Source: Actinomycetospora sp. TBRC 11914
GTDB lineage: Bacteria > Actinomycetota > Actinomycetes > Mycobacteriales > Pseudonocardiaceae
Reading direction: 5' to 3'
DNA length: 64,000 bases
Assembly (NCBI RefSeq): GCF_012933465.1
Contig: NZ_JABBND010000012.1
Coordinates: forward strand, 1 to 64,000
This document shows positions 16,159 through 26,554 of this stretch, in pieces (the stretch's first letter is position 1; each line of letters opens with the position of its first letter). The notes under the pieces were generated by a model, which worked only from the letters and a program-made list of their open reading frames with translations, made no database searches and was not told the DNA's origin. The position numbers and the translations under genes are program-made.

Positions 16159-16757
16159 CCCAGCGCGGCGAGGGCCATCGCGGTGAGCACCGGCGCCGCC
16201 GTCTCCGCGGAGGTGTGCGCGGTGCTGCGCGGTGTCGAGTTCATCAGCCCGAACGCCGCGTGTGCGGCGATCCGGACCTCGTCGGGCGTGCGGTCGGGTC
16301 CCGACCGGGCGATCGCGTCCTCCCAGACCTCCACGTAGGCGCGCTGCAGCGCGCGGACCCGGCGCCGGGCGTCGTCGGGCAGGTTCGCGAGGTCGCGGTC
16401 CTGCACGGAGATGAGCTCGGGACGGTGCAGCGCGAAGTCGACGTGGAACTCCACCAGCGCCCCCAGTCGCTCGGCGGGGGCGGGGTGGGTCGCCGCGAGG
16501 CGGCGCCCGCCGTCGAGCAGGTACTCGCTGATGCCCACGAGCATCTCGGTGAGCAGCGACTCCTTCGAGGTGAAGTGCCGGTAGATGGCCGGCCCGCTCA
16601 CGCCGGCGGCCGCGCCGATCCCGTCGATGGACGTGCCGTGGAAGCCGTGGTGGGCGAACAGCCGCGACGCCTCCACGAGGATCTGCTCGCGGCGCCGGGT
16701 GGGCGCCGAGCCCGGCCCCGACCAGGTGTCGATCGTCGTCACGGTCCCCTGCTCCAC
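16152..16757 (-). CDS. TetR-family regulator of the acyl-CoA carboxylase operon
   Basis: This 201-residue repressor has an HTH ([22 protein letters not shown]) near residues 46-68 and a helical ligand domain. It is divergent from accD1-accA1-fadE, and the 39-bp palindrome between them is the obvious operator. The GTG start lies 7 bases after TAGGCT (16770-16765, minus strand), so it is probably translated from a leaderless transcript. A role like the mycobacterial regulators of branched-chain amino-acid breakdown is inferred from its partner genes. Confidence 0.88.
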   Translation of the reverse strand: MEQGTVTTIDTWSGPGSAPTRRREQILVEASRLFAHHGFHGTSIDGIGAAAGVSGPAIYRHFTSKESLLTEMLVGISEYLLDGGRRLAATHPAPAERLGALVEFHVDFALHRPELISVQDRDLANLPDDARRRVRALQRAYVEVWEDAIARSGPDRTPDEVRIAAHAAFGLMNSTPRSTAHTSAETAAPVLTAMALAALGG

Positions 16758-16789
16758 GCCGGCCAGCCTACGGCCCCTTGCCGTCCCGT

Positions 16790-16828
16790 GTGAACGCCGA
16801 CTAACGTGCTCTGTTAGTCATCGTTCAC
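16790..16828. promoter_or_regulatory. Two-part palindromic operator between tetR and accD1
   Basis: GTGAACG (16790-16796) mirrors CGTTCAC (16822-16828), and ACTAAC (16800-16805) mirrors GTTAGT (16813-16818). Both pairs share the same centre at 16809 and match perfectly. The nested symmetry in a 124-base divergent promoter strongly suggests the binding site of the neighbouring TetR protein. Confidence 0.8.
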
Positions 16829-16881
16829 GTCGTCGGAGACGGAGCGCGGCGGAGCTCGACCATCGAGAAGGGGAGGTCGCG

Positions 16882-18438
<1,557 letters not shown>

Positions 18439-18443
18439 GAGGC

Positions 18444-20438
18444 ATGTTCACCAGCGTCCTGATCGCCAACCGCGGCGAGATCGCGGTCCGCATCGCCGCG
18501 ACCGTGCGGGCCCGCGGGCTGCGCAGCGTCGCCGTGTACACCGACCCCGACGCCGGGTCCCCGCACGTCGCCGCGGCCGACGTCGCCGTGCACGTCGACG
18601 ACTACCTCGACGGCGCCGCGATCGTCGAGGCCGGCCTGCGGGCCGGGGCCCAGGCCGTGCACCCCGGCTACGGCTTCCTCGCCGAGAACGCCGCGTTCGC
18701 CCGCGCCGTCACCGACGCCGGCCTGACCTGGATCGGCCCGCCCGCGGCGGCGATCGAGACGATGGGCGACAAGATCTCCGCGAAGGCGGCGGTCGCCCCG
18801 GCCGGCGTCCCGCTCGTGCCCGGCTCCAGCGAGAAGGGCCTCACCGACGCCGAGCTCGCCGACGCCGCCCGCGAGGTCGGCTTCCCCGTGCTGCTCAAGC
18901 CGAGCGCCGGCGGGGGCGGCAAGGGCATGCACGTGGTCGAGCGCGAGGCCGACCTGGCGGACGCGATCACGGCCGCGCGCCGCGAGGCCCGCGGCTCGTT
19001 CGGCGACGACACGCTGCTGCTCGAGCGCTACGTCACCGACCCGCGCCACGTCGAGATCCAGGTCCTGGCCGACGCCCACGGCGCCGTCGTGCACCTCGGC
19101 GAGCGGGAGTGCTCGCTGCAGCGCCGCCACCAGAAGGTCGTCGAGGAGGCGCCGTCGGCGGTGCTCGACGAGAAGCAGCGCGACGCCATGGGACGCGCCG
19201 CCGTCGACGCCGCGCTGGCCTGCGGCTACGTCGGCGCCGGCACCGTCGAGTTCGTGACGGACGCCGACGCCAGCGAGTTCTACTTCCTCGAGATGAACAC
19301 CCGGCTGCAGGTCGAGCACCCGGTGACCGAGGAGGTCGTGCGTGTCCGTGGCCAGCGGATCGACCTGGTGGGTGAGCAGCTGCGCATCGCCGCCGGCGAG
19401 CCGCTGGGCTACGACCAGGACGACGTGACCCTCTCCGGCCACGCGGTCGAGGTCCGGCTCTACGCCGAGGACCCGGCCCGCGGCTTCCTGCCGACAGGCG
19501 GGCGGATCCTGGCGCTGGAGTGGCCGGGGAACACGCGGGTCGACGCCGGCGTCGCCGCGGGCTCCGAGGTCGGCTCCTCCTACGACCCGATGCTCGCCAA
19601 GATCATCGCCTCCGGGCCCGACCGCCTCGTCGCCCTCGACCGCCTGGACGCCGCGCTCGCCGGCACCACGGTGCTCGGCGTCGGGACCAACCTGGCGTGG
19701 CTGCGCGGGCTGCTCGCCGACGCCGATGTCCGCGCCGGCCGCCTCGACACCGGGCTCATCGGCCGGCGTCCGACCCCCGACCAGACCGTCCCCGCCGACG
19801 TCGTGGTCGCCGCCGCGCTCGACGGCCTGCTGCGCCTGCCGGACGGCGGCGAGACCGGCGACCCGTTCGACCGGCTCGGCGGCTGGCGTCTCGGCGGGGA
19901 GCCCGCGCCGGCCCGGTGGACGCTCGTCCCGGTGGGGGTGGAGCGCCCCGAGCCGATCGACGTCGCCGTCCGGGGCCGGCCCGAGGACGCCACCGTCACC
20001 ATCGCCGACGGCGAGCCCCGGCCCGCCTCCGCCCGGCGCGACGCCGCCGGCCTCGTCGTCACCGTGGACGGGCTCACCCGGCACTACCGGACCGCGACCA
20101 GAGCCGACGGCGTCACCTGGCTCGGTCGCGACGGCGCGGCGTGGGCGCTGCGCGAGCGGGAGCGCCTCGCCGCCGCCCGGACGGCGGGCGGAGCCGGCGA
20201 CGGCGCCGTCACCAGTCCCATGCCGGGCACCGTCACCGTCGTCGAGGTCGAGCCGGGCCAGCACGTCGAGGCCGGGCAGCGCCTCGTCGTCGTCGAGGCC
20301 ATGAAGATGGAGCACGTCCTCACCGCGCCGATCGCCGGCGTGGTCACCGAGCTGCCCGCGCAGGCCGGCGCCACCGTCGCGCTGGACGCGCCGCTCGTCA
20401 CCGTCACGCCGCAGTCCGACACCGAAGCCGGGGAATGA
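18444..20438 (+). CDS. accA1: Biotin carboxylase/biotin carrier subunit of acyl-CoA carboxylase
   Basis: This 664-residue alpha subunit has biotin carboxylase and biotin carrier domains in one chain. FTSVLIANRGEIAVRI opens the carboxylase domain. The ATP-grasp loop is KPSAGGGGKGMHVV, and EMNTRLQVEHPVTE carries active-site residues. The biotinyl domain has EAMKMEH with the biotin lysine at about 621, 43 residues from the end. It starts 5 bases after accD1 and ends overlapping the dehydrogenase gene by 4 bases (ATGA). With AccD1 it would carboxylate 3-methylcrotonyl-CoA. Confidence 0.93.
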   Translation: MFTSVLIANRGEIAVRIAATVRARGLRSVAVYTDPDAGSPHVAAADVAVHVDDYLDGAAIVEAGLRAGAQAVHPGYGFLAENAAFARAVTDAGLTWIGPPAAAIETMGDKISAKAAVAPAGVPLVPGSSEKGLTDAELADAAREVGFPVLLKPSAGGGGKGMHVVEREADLADAITAARREARGSFGDDTLLLERYVTDPRHVEIQVLADAHGAVVHLGERECSLQRRHQKVVEEAPSAVLDEKQRDAMGRAAVDAALACGYVGAGTVEFVTDADASEFYFLEMNTRLQVEHPVTEEVVRVRGQRIDLVGEQLRIAAGEPLGYDQDDVTLSGHAVEVRLYAEDPARGFLPTGGRILALEWPGNTRVDAGVAAGSEVGSSYDPMLAKIIASGPDRLVALDRLDAALAGTTVLGVGTNLAWLRGLLADADVRAGRLDTGLIGRRPTPDQTVPADVVVAAALDGLLRLPDGGETGDPFDRLGGWRLGGEPAPARWTLVPVGVERPEPIDVAVRGRPEDATVTIADGEPRPASARRDAAGLVVTVDGLTRHYRTATRADGVTWLGRDGAAWALRERERLAAARTAGGAGDGAVTSPMPGTVTVVEVEPGQHVEAGQRLVVVEAMKMEHVLTAPIAGVVTELPAQAGATVALDAPLVTVTPQSDTEAGE

Positions 20439-21580
20439 TCATGCAGTTGTCCGAGGAGCACGAGGCCCTGCGCGCCACCGTCGAGGACTTCGCCCAGAAG
20501 GAGGTCGCCCCGGTCATCGCGGACCACTACATCCGCGAGGAGTTCCCCTACGACCTCGTGGCGACCATGGGTGAGATGGGCCTGTTCGGGCTGCCGGTCC
20601 CCGAGGAGTACGGCGGGATGGGCGGTGACTACGTCGCCCTGTGCGTCGCCCTCGAGGAGCTGGGCCGGGTCGACCAGTCGGTCGCGATCACGCTCGAGGC
20701 CGGGGTGTCGCTGGGGATCATGCCGATCCAGCGGTTCGGGTCGGACGAGCAGAAACAGCAGTGGCTGCCGGACCTCGCGGCGGGCCGGGCGCTGGGCGGC
20801 TTCGGGCTCACCGAGGCCGGGGGCGGGTCGGACGCCGGCGCGACCCGCACCACCGCGCAGGTCGACGGCGGCGACTGGGTGATCAACGGGTCGAAGGCGT
20901 TCATCACCAACTCGGGGACGCGGATCACCTCGCACGTCACCGTCACCGCGGTCACCGGCCGCACCGGCGACAAGCGCGAGATCAGCGCGATCCTGGTGCC
21001 CTCGGGGACGCCCGGGTTCACCGTCGCCCCGAGCTACTCGAAGGTCGGCTGGAACGCCTCGGACACCCACGAGCTGGCCTTCGCCGACTGCCGCGTGCCC
21101 GAGGAGAACCTCGTCGGCGAGCGGGGCCGCGGCTACGCGCAGTTCCTGTCGATCCTCGACGAGGGCCGGGTGGCGATCGCGGCGCTCGCGACGGGCGCGG
21201 CCCAGGGCTGCGTGGACGAGTCCGTGCGCTACGCCCACGAGCGGCGGGCGTTCGGGGCGGCGATCGGGAGCTACCAGGCGATCCAGTTCAAGATCGCCGA
21301 GATGGAGTCGCGGACCGTCGCCGCCCGGCTTGCCTGGCAGCACGCCGCCGAGAAGATGGCCGCCGGGGTGCCGTTCACCAAGGAAGCGGCGATCGCGAAG
21401 CTGCTGTCGAGCAACGCCGCGATGGACAACGCCCGTGACGCCACGCAGATCTTCGGCGGCTACGGGTTCATGAACGAGTACCCGGTGGCCCGCCACTACC
21501 GCGACTCGAAGATCCTCGAGATCGGCGAGGGCACGAGCGAGGTCCAGAAGATGCTGATCGCCCGCCGGTTGGGGCTCTAG
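20435..21580 (+). CDS. Acyl-CoA dehydrogenase of the leucine-degradation operon (FadE19-like)
   Basis: This 381-residue flavoprotein has GFGLTEAGGGSDAGAT, KAFITNSG and FGGYGFMNEYPVARHYRD. It ends with ILEIGEGTSEVQKMLIARRLGL-type sequence, which keeps the GEGTSE catalytic-glutamate motif that the two ACADs at 2-5 kb lack. It overlaps accA1 by ATGA, and a second ATG lies two codons in. Gene order suggests isovaleryl-CoA or another branched acyl-CoA as substrate, upstream of the carboxylase in the pathway. A family B inverted repeat follows the stop. Confidence 0.9.
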   Translation: MIMQLSEEHEALRATVEDFAQKEVAPVIADHYIREEFPYDLVATMGEMGLFGLPVPEEYGGMGGDYVALCVALEELGRVDQSVAITLEAGVSLGIMPIQRFGSDEQKQQWLPDLAAGRALGGFGLTEAGGGSDAGATRTTAQVDGGDWVINGSKAFITNSGTRITSHVTVTAVTGRTGDKREISAILVPSGTPGFTVAPSYSKVGWNASDTHELAFADCRVPEENLVGERGRGYAQFLSILDEGRVAIAALATGAAQGCVDESVRYAHERRAFGAAIGSYQAIQFKIAEMESRTVAARLAWQHAAEKMAAGVPFTKEAAIAKLLSSNAAMDNARDATQIFGGYGFMNEYPVARHYRDSKILEIGEGTSEVQKMLIARRLGL

Positions 21581-21618
21581 CCACCCGTCAGCCACTCGCC
21601 AGCCACCCGTCGAGGGGT

Positions 21619-21666
21619 ACGAACGGCCGGTTCGTGACCTTCTACCGTCACGAACCGGCCGTTCGT
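21619..21666. repeat. Inverted repeat, family B (copy 1)
   Basis: The arms ACGAACGGCCGGTTCGTGAC (21619-21638) and its exact reverse complement (21647-21666) form a perfect 20-bp stem with an 8-base loop. It lies between two convergent genes. A second copy with one mismatch is at 48174-48221, including matching flanking GTGCG. Confidence 0.85.
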
Positions 21667-21696
21667 GCGCCCCGGACGAGGCCCGGAGCCCGGCGC

Positions 21697-22215
21697 TCAG
21701 GGCACCGGCGCCTCGACCGGCGCGGTGTCCGCCTCCTCGGTGCGCGTCCCCATCCGCGACGCCGACGTGCTGCGCCGCCGCAGTTCCCGGGCGCCGCTCG
21801 CCCCGAGCAGCCCGATCTCGGGCATCGCGCCGTAGATCGTCTCCCACTGACCCTCCGAGACCCGGTACGCCTCGTGGTAGATCCCGACGGAGTCCGGGGA
21901 GCGGCGGGTGGCCCGGTTGAAGGCGCGCCAGGCCGGCAGGTGCTCGGCCTCGGCGCTGCGGGCGTAGGCGATGAGCTGGTCGTAGGAGCGCCAGTACTGG
22001 ATGTAGGTGGGCCCGCCGAACATCCAGCCGCCGTAGGCCTTGAGCAGCCCGAGCTCGGGACGGGCCTCCAGCTCGCGGATCATCCGCGGCATCGCCCGGA
22101 ACACCGGGAGCCAGGCGCGCACGTCGCGCCAGCGGTTGACGTGGGTGCCGATGAGGAGCACGACGAAGTCGCCCTCGATGTCGGCGCTGGTGCGGACGTA
22201 GGCGGGTGCGGTCAT
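21697..22215 (-). CDS. DUF4188-family protein
   Basis: This 172-residue protein has the DUF4188 pattern: FVVLLIGTHVNRWR near the start, LKAYGGWMFGGPTYIQYWRS, and SVGIYHEAYRV. The fold is probably a ferredoxin-like alpha/beta barrel as in small monooxygenases, but no activity is established. The C-terminal 30 residues are charged and low in complexity. It is divergent from a MerR-type gene, a pairing seen in other actinomycetes. The palindrome between them suggests MerR control. Confidence 0.82.
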   Translation of the reverse strand: MTAPAYVRTSADIEGDFVVLLIGTHVNRWRDVRAWLPVFRAMPRMIRELEARPELGLLKAYGGWMFGGPTYIQYWRSYDQLIAYARSAEAEHLPAWRAFNRATRRSPDSVGIYHEAYRVSEGQWETIYGAMPEIGLLGASGARELRRRSTSASRMGTRTEEADTAPVEAPVP

Positions 22216-22353
22216 GACGGACCTCCGGTGGTGGGACGGCCCTGGCCGAGCAGGACACGCGGGTCGGGCAGCGGGCCGCCGAGGCGCACCGAGGCCGGGA
22301 GGATCATCGCGCCGGTGAGCGCGGGCAGGGATCGGTTCCGGGTCGGCACGGAT

Positions 22354-22394
22354 GGATAGCTCTACTGTCCGATAAGTGGACAGTACTACTATCC
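22354..22394. promoter_or_regulatory. Two-part palindromic operator between DUF4188 and merR genes
   Basis: GGATAG (22354-22359) mirrors CTATCC (22389-22394), and ACTGTCC (22364-22370) mirrors GGACAGT (22378-22384), all centred on 22374 and perfect. TACTAT (22387-22392) within it reads as a -10 box for merR. Divergent autoregulated control by the MerR protein is the simplest reading. Confidence 0.78.
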
Positions 22395-22422
22395 GAGGCG
22401 GGGTGTCGAGAGGAGGAACCGC

Positions 22423-23079
22423 ATGAGGGTCGGCGAGCTGAGCCGGCGCAGCGGCGTGAGCGTGGCGTCGATCAAGTACTACCTGCGGGAGGGCCTGCTC
22501 CCGCCGGGCGAGCGCACCAGCCCGAACCAGGCCTCGTACGACGAGGGCCACGTCCACCGGCTGCGGATGGTGCGGGCGCTCATCGACGTCGGCGGCCTCA
22601 CGGTGGCCGCGACCCGGTCGGTGCTCGCCGCCGTGGACGACCCGGAGGTCCCGCTGCACGAGGCCCTGGGCCGCGCCTCGGCCACCACCCCGGCGCCGGG
22701 CGGCGGAGGGGGGGACGCCGACGACGAGGCCCACGCCGACGCGCAGCGCGCACTGGCCGACCTGGTGGCGCAACGGGGCTGGCGCGTCGGCCCGCGGAAC
22801 CCCGCCTGGGACACCGCCGTCGAGGTCCTCGCCACCTACACCCGACTCGGCGACGACGACCTCGCCCGCCAGCTCGAGCTCTACGCCGAGGCGATGGAGG
22901 GCGTCGCGCGGCGGGAGGTCGCGGCGGTCGTCGACCGTGGCGACCGCGCGCGCACCGTCGAGGGCGCGGTCGTCGGGACGGTCCTCGGTGACACCCTGCT
23001 CGCCGCCCTGCGCCGCCTCGCGCAGGAGCACTGCTCGGCGCAGCTCCTCGAGCGCGCGGAGGGCCGGGCCCAGGGCTAG
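22423..23079 (+). CDS. MerR-family transcriptional regulator
   Basis: This 218-residue regulator begins MRVGELSRRSGVSVASIKYYLREGLLPPG, the MerR winged helix with the IKYYLREGLL signature used by the multidrug and small-molecule branch. The dimer helix follows, then a glycine/aspartate-rich hinge (PGGGGGDADDE) and a helical effector domain of about 110 residues. No metal-binding cysteine cluster is present, so a small organic ligand is more likely than a metal. GAGGAGG precedes the ATG. It is divergent from the DUF4188 gene. Confidence 0.9.
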   Translation: MRVGELSRRSGVSVASIKYYLREGLLPPGERTSPNQASYDEGHVHRLRMVRALIDVGGLTVAATRSVLAAVDDPEVPLHEALGRASATTPAPGGGGGDADDEAHADAQRALADLVAQRGWRVGPRNPAWDTAVEVLATYTRLGDDDLARQLELYAEAMEGVARREVAAVVDRGDRARTVEGAVVGTVLGDTLLAALRRLAQEHCSAQLLERAEGRAQG

Positions 23080-23090
23080 CGTCCGCGATC

Positions 23091-24005
23091 ATGACGAGCA
23101 CCGAGGCACGCCCCGCCATCGACTTCCCGTCCACCGTCGGGGTCTGGTGGACCAGTGACGCGTGGACGATCGGTGCGGCCTGCGAGGTCGCCCGGGACAT
23201 CGAGCGGATGGGCTTCGGCTCGCTCTGGTACGGCGAGGCCTACGGCAAGGAGACGCTCACCCAGGCCGGGGCCTTCCTGAACGCGACCGAGGGGCTCGTC
23301 GTCGGGACCGGGATCGCCAACATCCACGCGCGTGACCCGATCGCCGCCGAGTCCGGCGCCCGCACCCTCACCGCGCTGCACCCCGGGCGCTTCGTGCTCG
23401 GGCTCGGGATCAGCCACGGCCCGCTCGTCGAGCGGGGTCGCGGCGGCACGTACACCAAGCCGCTCGCCACCACGCGGGACTACCTGCAGCGCATGGACGC
23501 CGTGCCCGAGCAGGTCGAGCCCGGCGTACGCCCGGTCCGCCTGCTGGCCGCGCTCGGCCCGAAGATGATCGAGCTGTCCGGGACCGGTGCCGACGGCGCC
23601 CACCCCTACCTCGTCCTGCCCGCCCAGACGCAGGTCACCCGCGACGCGCTCGGCCCCGGCAAGTGGGTCGTCTCCGAGCAGGCGGTGGCGGTGACCGGGG
23701 TCAACGGCGCGACGGAGGAGGACGCGCTGCGCCGGGCCCACGCCCACCTCGAGATCTACTCGGGCCTGCCGAACTACCGGAACTCGTGGCTGCGGCAGGG
23801 GTTCGACGAGTCCGACCTGGTGCGGGGCGGTTCCGAGCGGCTCGCGCGGGCCGTCGTCGGGATCGGTGACCCGAAGACCGCCGCGGACTCGCTGCGCGCC
23901 CACCTCGACGCCGGGGCCGACCACGTCCTCGTCCAGGCCCTCGGCGACTCCCCGTTCGACGACCCGCGCCCCGCGCTGGAGGCGCTGGCCGGCGAGCTGT
24001 TCTGA
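23091..24005 (+). CDS. LLM-class F420-dependent oxidoreductase
   Basis: This 304-residue luciferase-like protein has MGFGSLWYGEAYGKE, the loop HPGRFVLGLGISHGP, and LLAALGPKMIELSGTGADGAHPYL typical of TIGR03620-type F420 enzymes. Cofactor and substrate are inferred from family only. There is no ribosome-binding site. TAGCGT (23077-23082), which overlaps the merR stop, lies 8 bases before the ATG, so a leaderless transcript starting inside the merR end is likely. It is convergent with the VOC gene, 13 bases away. Confidence 0.88.
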   Translation: MTSTEARPAIDFPSTVGVWWTSDAWTIGAACEVARDIERMGFGSLWYGEAYGKETLTQAGAFLNATEGLVVGTGIANIHARDPIAAESGARTLTALHPGRFVLGLGISHGPLVERGRGGTYTKPLATTRDYLQRMDAVPEQVEPGVRPVRLLAALGPKMIELSGTGADGAHPYLVLPAQTQVTRDALGPGKWVVSEQAVAVTGVNGATEEDALRRAHAHLEIYSGLPNYRNSWLRQGFDESDLVRGGSERLARAVVGIGDPKTAADSLRAHLDAGADHVLVQALGDSPFDDPRPALEALAGELF

Positions 24006-24018
24006 CCAGGCCCGGGAC

Positions 24019-24393
24019 CTAGCGGAGGTCCTTGCGGATCGGGTGGTCCGGGGGCACCTCGACCAGGACGATCGCGCGGCCGTCGGGGTCGGTGATCCAG
24101 CACTCCCGCAGCCCCCACGGCTCGGTGCGGGTCTCGCGGGTCACCGTCACCCCGGCGCCGCGCAGCTCCTGCTCGGCGGCGGCGACGTCGCGGACCTGCA
24201 CCCACAGCGCGTCCGGCCCGATCGGGCCGTCGGACGAGCGACCGGACACCTCGAGGTAACCGGTGCCGAGGAAGTAGACGATCCCGCCCGGGAACTCGCG
24301 GGCGACCGCGAGCCCGAGGGTGCCGCCGTAGAACGCCCAGGCGGTCCCGGGGTCGCGGGGACGGATGAGGATCCTGCTGCTGAGCACCTCCAC
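24019..24393 (-). CDS. VOC-superfamily (glyoxalase/bleomycin-resistance-like) protein
   Basis: This protein of about 124 residues has two beta-alpha-beta-beta-beta halves. The first has RPRDPGTAWAFYGGTLGLAVARE, and the second has LWVQVRDVAAAEQEL and CWITDPDGRAIVLVE. A metal-dependent lyase, dioxygenase or binding-protein role is possible. The GTG at 24393 was chosen because GAGGAGG lies about 11 bases upstream. An in-frame GTG at 24405 falls inside that site. It is divergent from the MFS gene. Confidence 0.82.
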   Translation of the reverse strand: MEVLSSRILIRPRDPGTAWAFYGGTLGLAVAREFPGGIVYFLGTGYLEVSGRSSDGPIGPDALWVQVRDVAAAEQELRGAGVTVTRETRTEPWGLRECWITDPDGRAIVLVEVPPDHPIRKDLR

Positions 24394-24478
24394 GCCGGGG
24401 TGCACCTCCTCGGTCTTCTCGGTGTGCGACCGCCGCCGAGCATGCTTGGGGACCGGCGGCGGGGGCATCCTGGCCTCC

Positions 24479-26494
24479 GTGACCGCCGCCGACCACACCG
24501 CGACCCCCGCGCGACCGCCCGACGCCCCCGACCCGAACCGCTGGCGCGCGCTCGTCGTCTGCCTCGTCGCCGGGTTCATGACGCTGCTCGACGTCAGCAT
24601 CGTCAACGTCGCGCTGCCGTCGATGCAGAAGGGGCTCGGGGCGTCGTCGGCGGAGCTGTCCTGGGTGGTCTCGGGCTACGCGCTGACCTTCGGCCTGGTG
24701 CTGGTGTCCTCGGGCCGCCTCGGGGACGACCGCGGCCGCAAGAAGATGTTCCTCGTCGCGCTCGCGCTGTTCACGCTGACGAGCGCCGTCGCCGGGCTGT
24801 CGGTGGACCCGACGATGCTCGTCGTCGCCCGCCTCCTGCAGGGCGCCGCCGGCGGCATGATGAACCCGCAGATCATCGGCGTCATCCAGCAGCTGTTCGC
24901 CGGCCGCGAGCGCGGGCGCGCCTTCGGGCTCTTCGGCGCGGCCATCGGGATCTCGACGGCCGTCGGCCCGCTCACCGGGGGCCTGCTCCTGCAGTGGGGC
25001 GGGGACCTCGAGGGCTGGCGCTACGTCTTCTACGTCAACGTGCCGATCGGCGTGATCGCGTTCCTCCTCGGGGTGCGGCTGCTCCCGCGGGACAGCTCGG
25101 TGGCGAAGGGCGACCGCCGGCCCCTGGACCTCGTCGGCGCCGTCCTGCTCGGCGCCGCGGTCGTCGCGCTGATGCTGCCGCTGGTGCTCTCCGAGCAGGA
25201 CCCGTCGGGGGCGCCGTGGTGGCTGATCGGCGTCGCGGTGCTGCTCCTGCTCCTGTTCGTGGCCTGGGAACGGCGGGCCCGACGCGCCCACGGTCACCCC
25301 CTGGTGAACTTCCGGCTCCTGCGCACCCGCAGCTACGCGCTGGGCACCACGCTCGGCCTCGTCTACTTCGCGGGCTTCACCTCGATCTTCTTCGTGCTGA
25401 CGCTGTTCCTGCAGCAGGGCCGCGCGTTCACCCCGCTCGAGGCCGGCCTCGCCCTGACGCCGTTCGCCCTCGGCTCCGCGGTGTCCTCGGCGCTGGGCGG
25501 CCGGTGGGTGTCGCGGTTCGGCAAGCCGCAGGTGGTGCTCGGGCTGCTGGCGGTCGCCGTCGGGCTCGTGGCCACCGACGTGGTGCTGCGGCTGGATCCG
25601 GGCAGCGTCGGCTGGGCGATCGCCGGGCCGCTGCTCCTGGCGGGCATCGGCAGCGGCTTCGTCATCGCGCCCAACCAGACCCTCGCCCTCGAGGAGGTGC
25701 CCGCCCGGGAGGGCGGCACGGCGGCCGGGGTGCTGCAGACCGGGCAGCGCGTCGGGTCGGCGATCGGCATCTCGGCGGTCGGGGCCGTGTTCTTCGGGTC
25801 GCTGACGTCGAGCCGCGGCGACTGGTCGTCGTCGATCAGCTCCGGGCTCGTCGTCACCGTGGCGCTCGTCCTGCTCGCGCTGCTGGTCGGGGTCGCCGAC
25901 CTCGTCGCCGACCGGATCGTCCGCCGCCGCCGGGCGCGCCCGGCCCCCGAGGTCACCGGGCCCGCCGAGGACTCGGCTGCCGACGACGGCGAGGCCCCCG
26001 GCGACGGCGAGGCTCCCGACGACGGCGAGGCTCCGGGTGACGGCCAGGCTCCCGACGACGGCGAGGCGGCGCGGGCGGGCCGCGGCGAGGCGGCGCGGGC
26101 GGGCCGCGCCGCGGCGGCCGTCTCGCCGGGCCCTTCCCCGCAGGACGCGGCCATCGGCGACGGGTCCCGCACGAACGGCCACCACGGGGACGGTGACCAC
26201 CGGGCCGTCCCCGCGGTCACCGGCCGCGTGGTGCGGGCCGAGGACGGCGACGTCGTCCCCGGCGCCGTGCTCACCCTCGTCGACGAGTCCGGCCACCAGG
26301 CCGCGCGCACCGACGCCGCGGCCGACGGGACGTTCCGCCTGGCGGCCGGCGCGCCCGGCTCCTACCAGCTCGTGGCCCGGGCGCCCGGGCGTCGCCCGGA
26401 GGTCGGTCGGGTGACCCTGCGCGCACGACCGAGCGTGTGCGACGTCGTGCTGGAGGCCAACGCGACCGAGCACCTCCTGCCCGCTGTCGATTGA
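24479..26494 (+). CDS. DHA2-type MFS efflux transporter with C-terminal carboxypeptidase-regulatory-like domain
   Basis: This 671-residue protein has a 14-segment drug:H+ antiporter body (about residues 20-480) with LLDVSIVNVALPSMQ, SGRLGDDRGRKKMF and the motif C-like GPLTGGLL. After the last helix comes an acidic tail of repeated DGEAPGDGEAPDDGEA and ARAGRGEAARAGRA units. It ends with about 85 residues (VTGRVVRAEDGDVVPGAVLTLVDE...) that match a carboxypeptidase-regulatory/Ig-like beta domain. Such a cytosolic tail is unusual among transporters but known in actinomycetes. The GTG start is the first one that begins a normal MFS N-terminus. The substrate is unknown. Confidence 0.88.
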   Translation: MTAADHTATPARPPDAPDPNRWRALVVCLVAGFMTLLDVSIVNVALPSMQKGLGASSAELSWVVSGYALTFGLVLVSSGRLGDDRGRKKMFLVALALFTLTSAVAGLSVDPTMLVVARLLQGAAGGMMNPQIIGVIQQLFAGRERGRAFGLFGAAIGISTAVGPLTGGLLLQWGGDLEGWRYVFYVNVPIGVIAFLLGVRLLPRDSSVAKGDRRPLDLVGAVLLGAAVVALMLPLVLSEQDPSGAPWWLIGVAVLLLLLFVAWERRARRAHGHPLVNFRLLRTRSYALGTTLGLVYFAGFTSIFFVLTLFLQQGRAFTPLEAGLALTPFALGSAVSSALGGRWVSRFGKPQVVLGLLAVAVGLVATDVVLRLDPGSVGWAIAGPLLLAGIGSGFVIAPNQTLALEEVPAREGGTAAGVLQTGQRVGSAIGISAVGAVFFGSLTSSRGDWSSSISSGLVVTVALVLLALLVGVADLVADRIVRRRRARPAPEVTGPAEDSAADDGEAPGDGEAPDDGEAPGDGQAPDDGEAARAGRGEAARAGRAAAAVSPGPSPQDAAIGDGSRTNGHHGDGDHRAVPAVTGRVVRAEDGDVVPGAVLTLVDESGHQAARTDAAADGTFRLAAGAPGSYQLVARAPGRRPEVGRVTLRARPSVCDVVLEANATEHLLPAVD

Positions 26495-26554
26495 GTCACA
26501 CGCGGACGGGGTACCTCGATCCGTGACCACGGGTAACATGATCAGGAGGCGCTC

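Noticed and set aside
21634-22359. Plus-strand open frame starting inside the family B repeat
   Set aside because: It is antisense to the DUF4188 gene and begins within a palindrome; composition is not protein-like.
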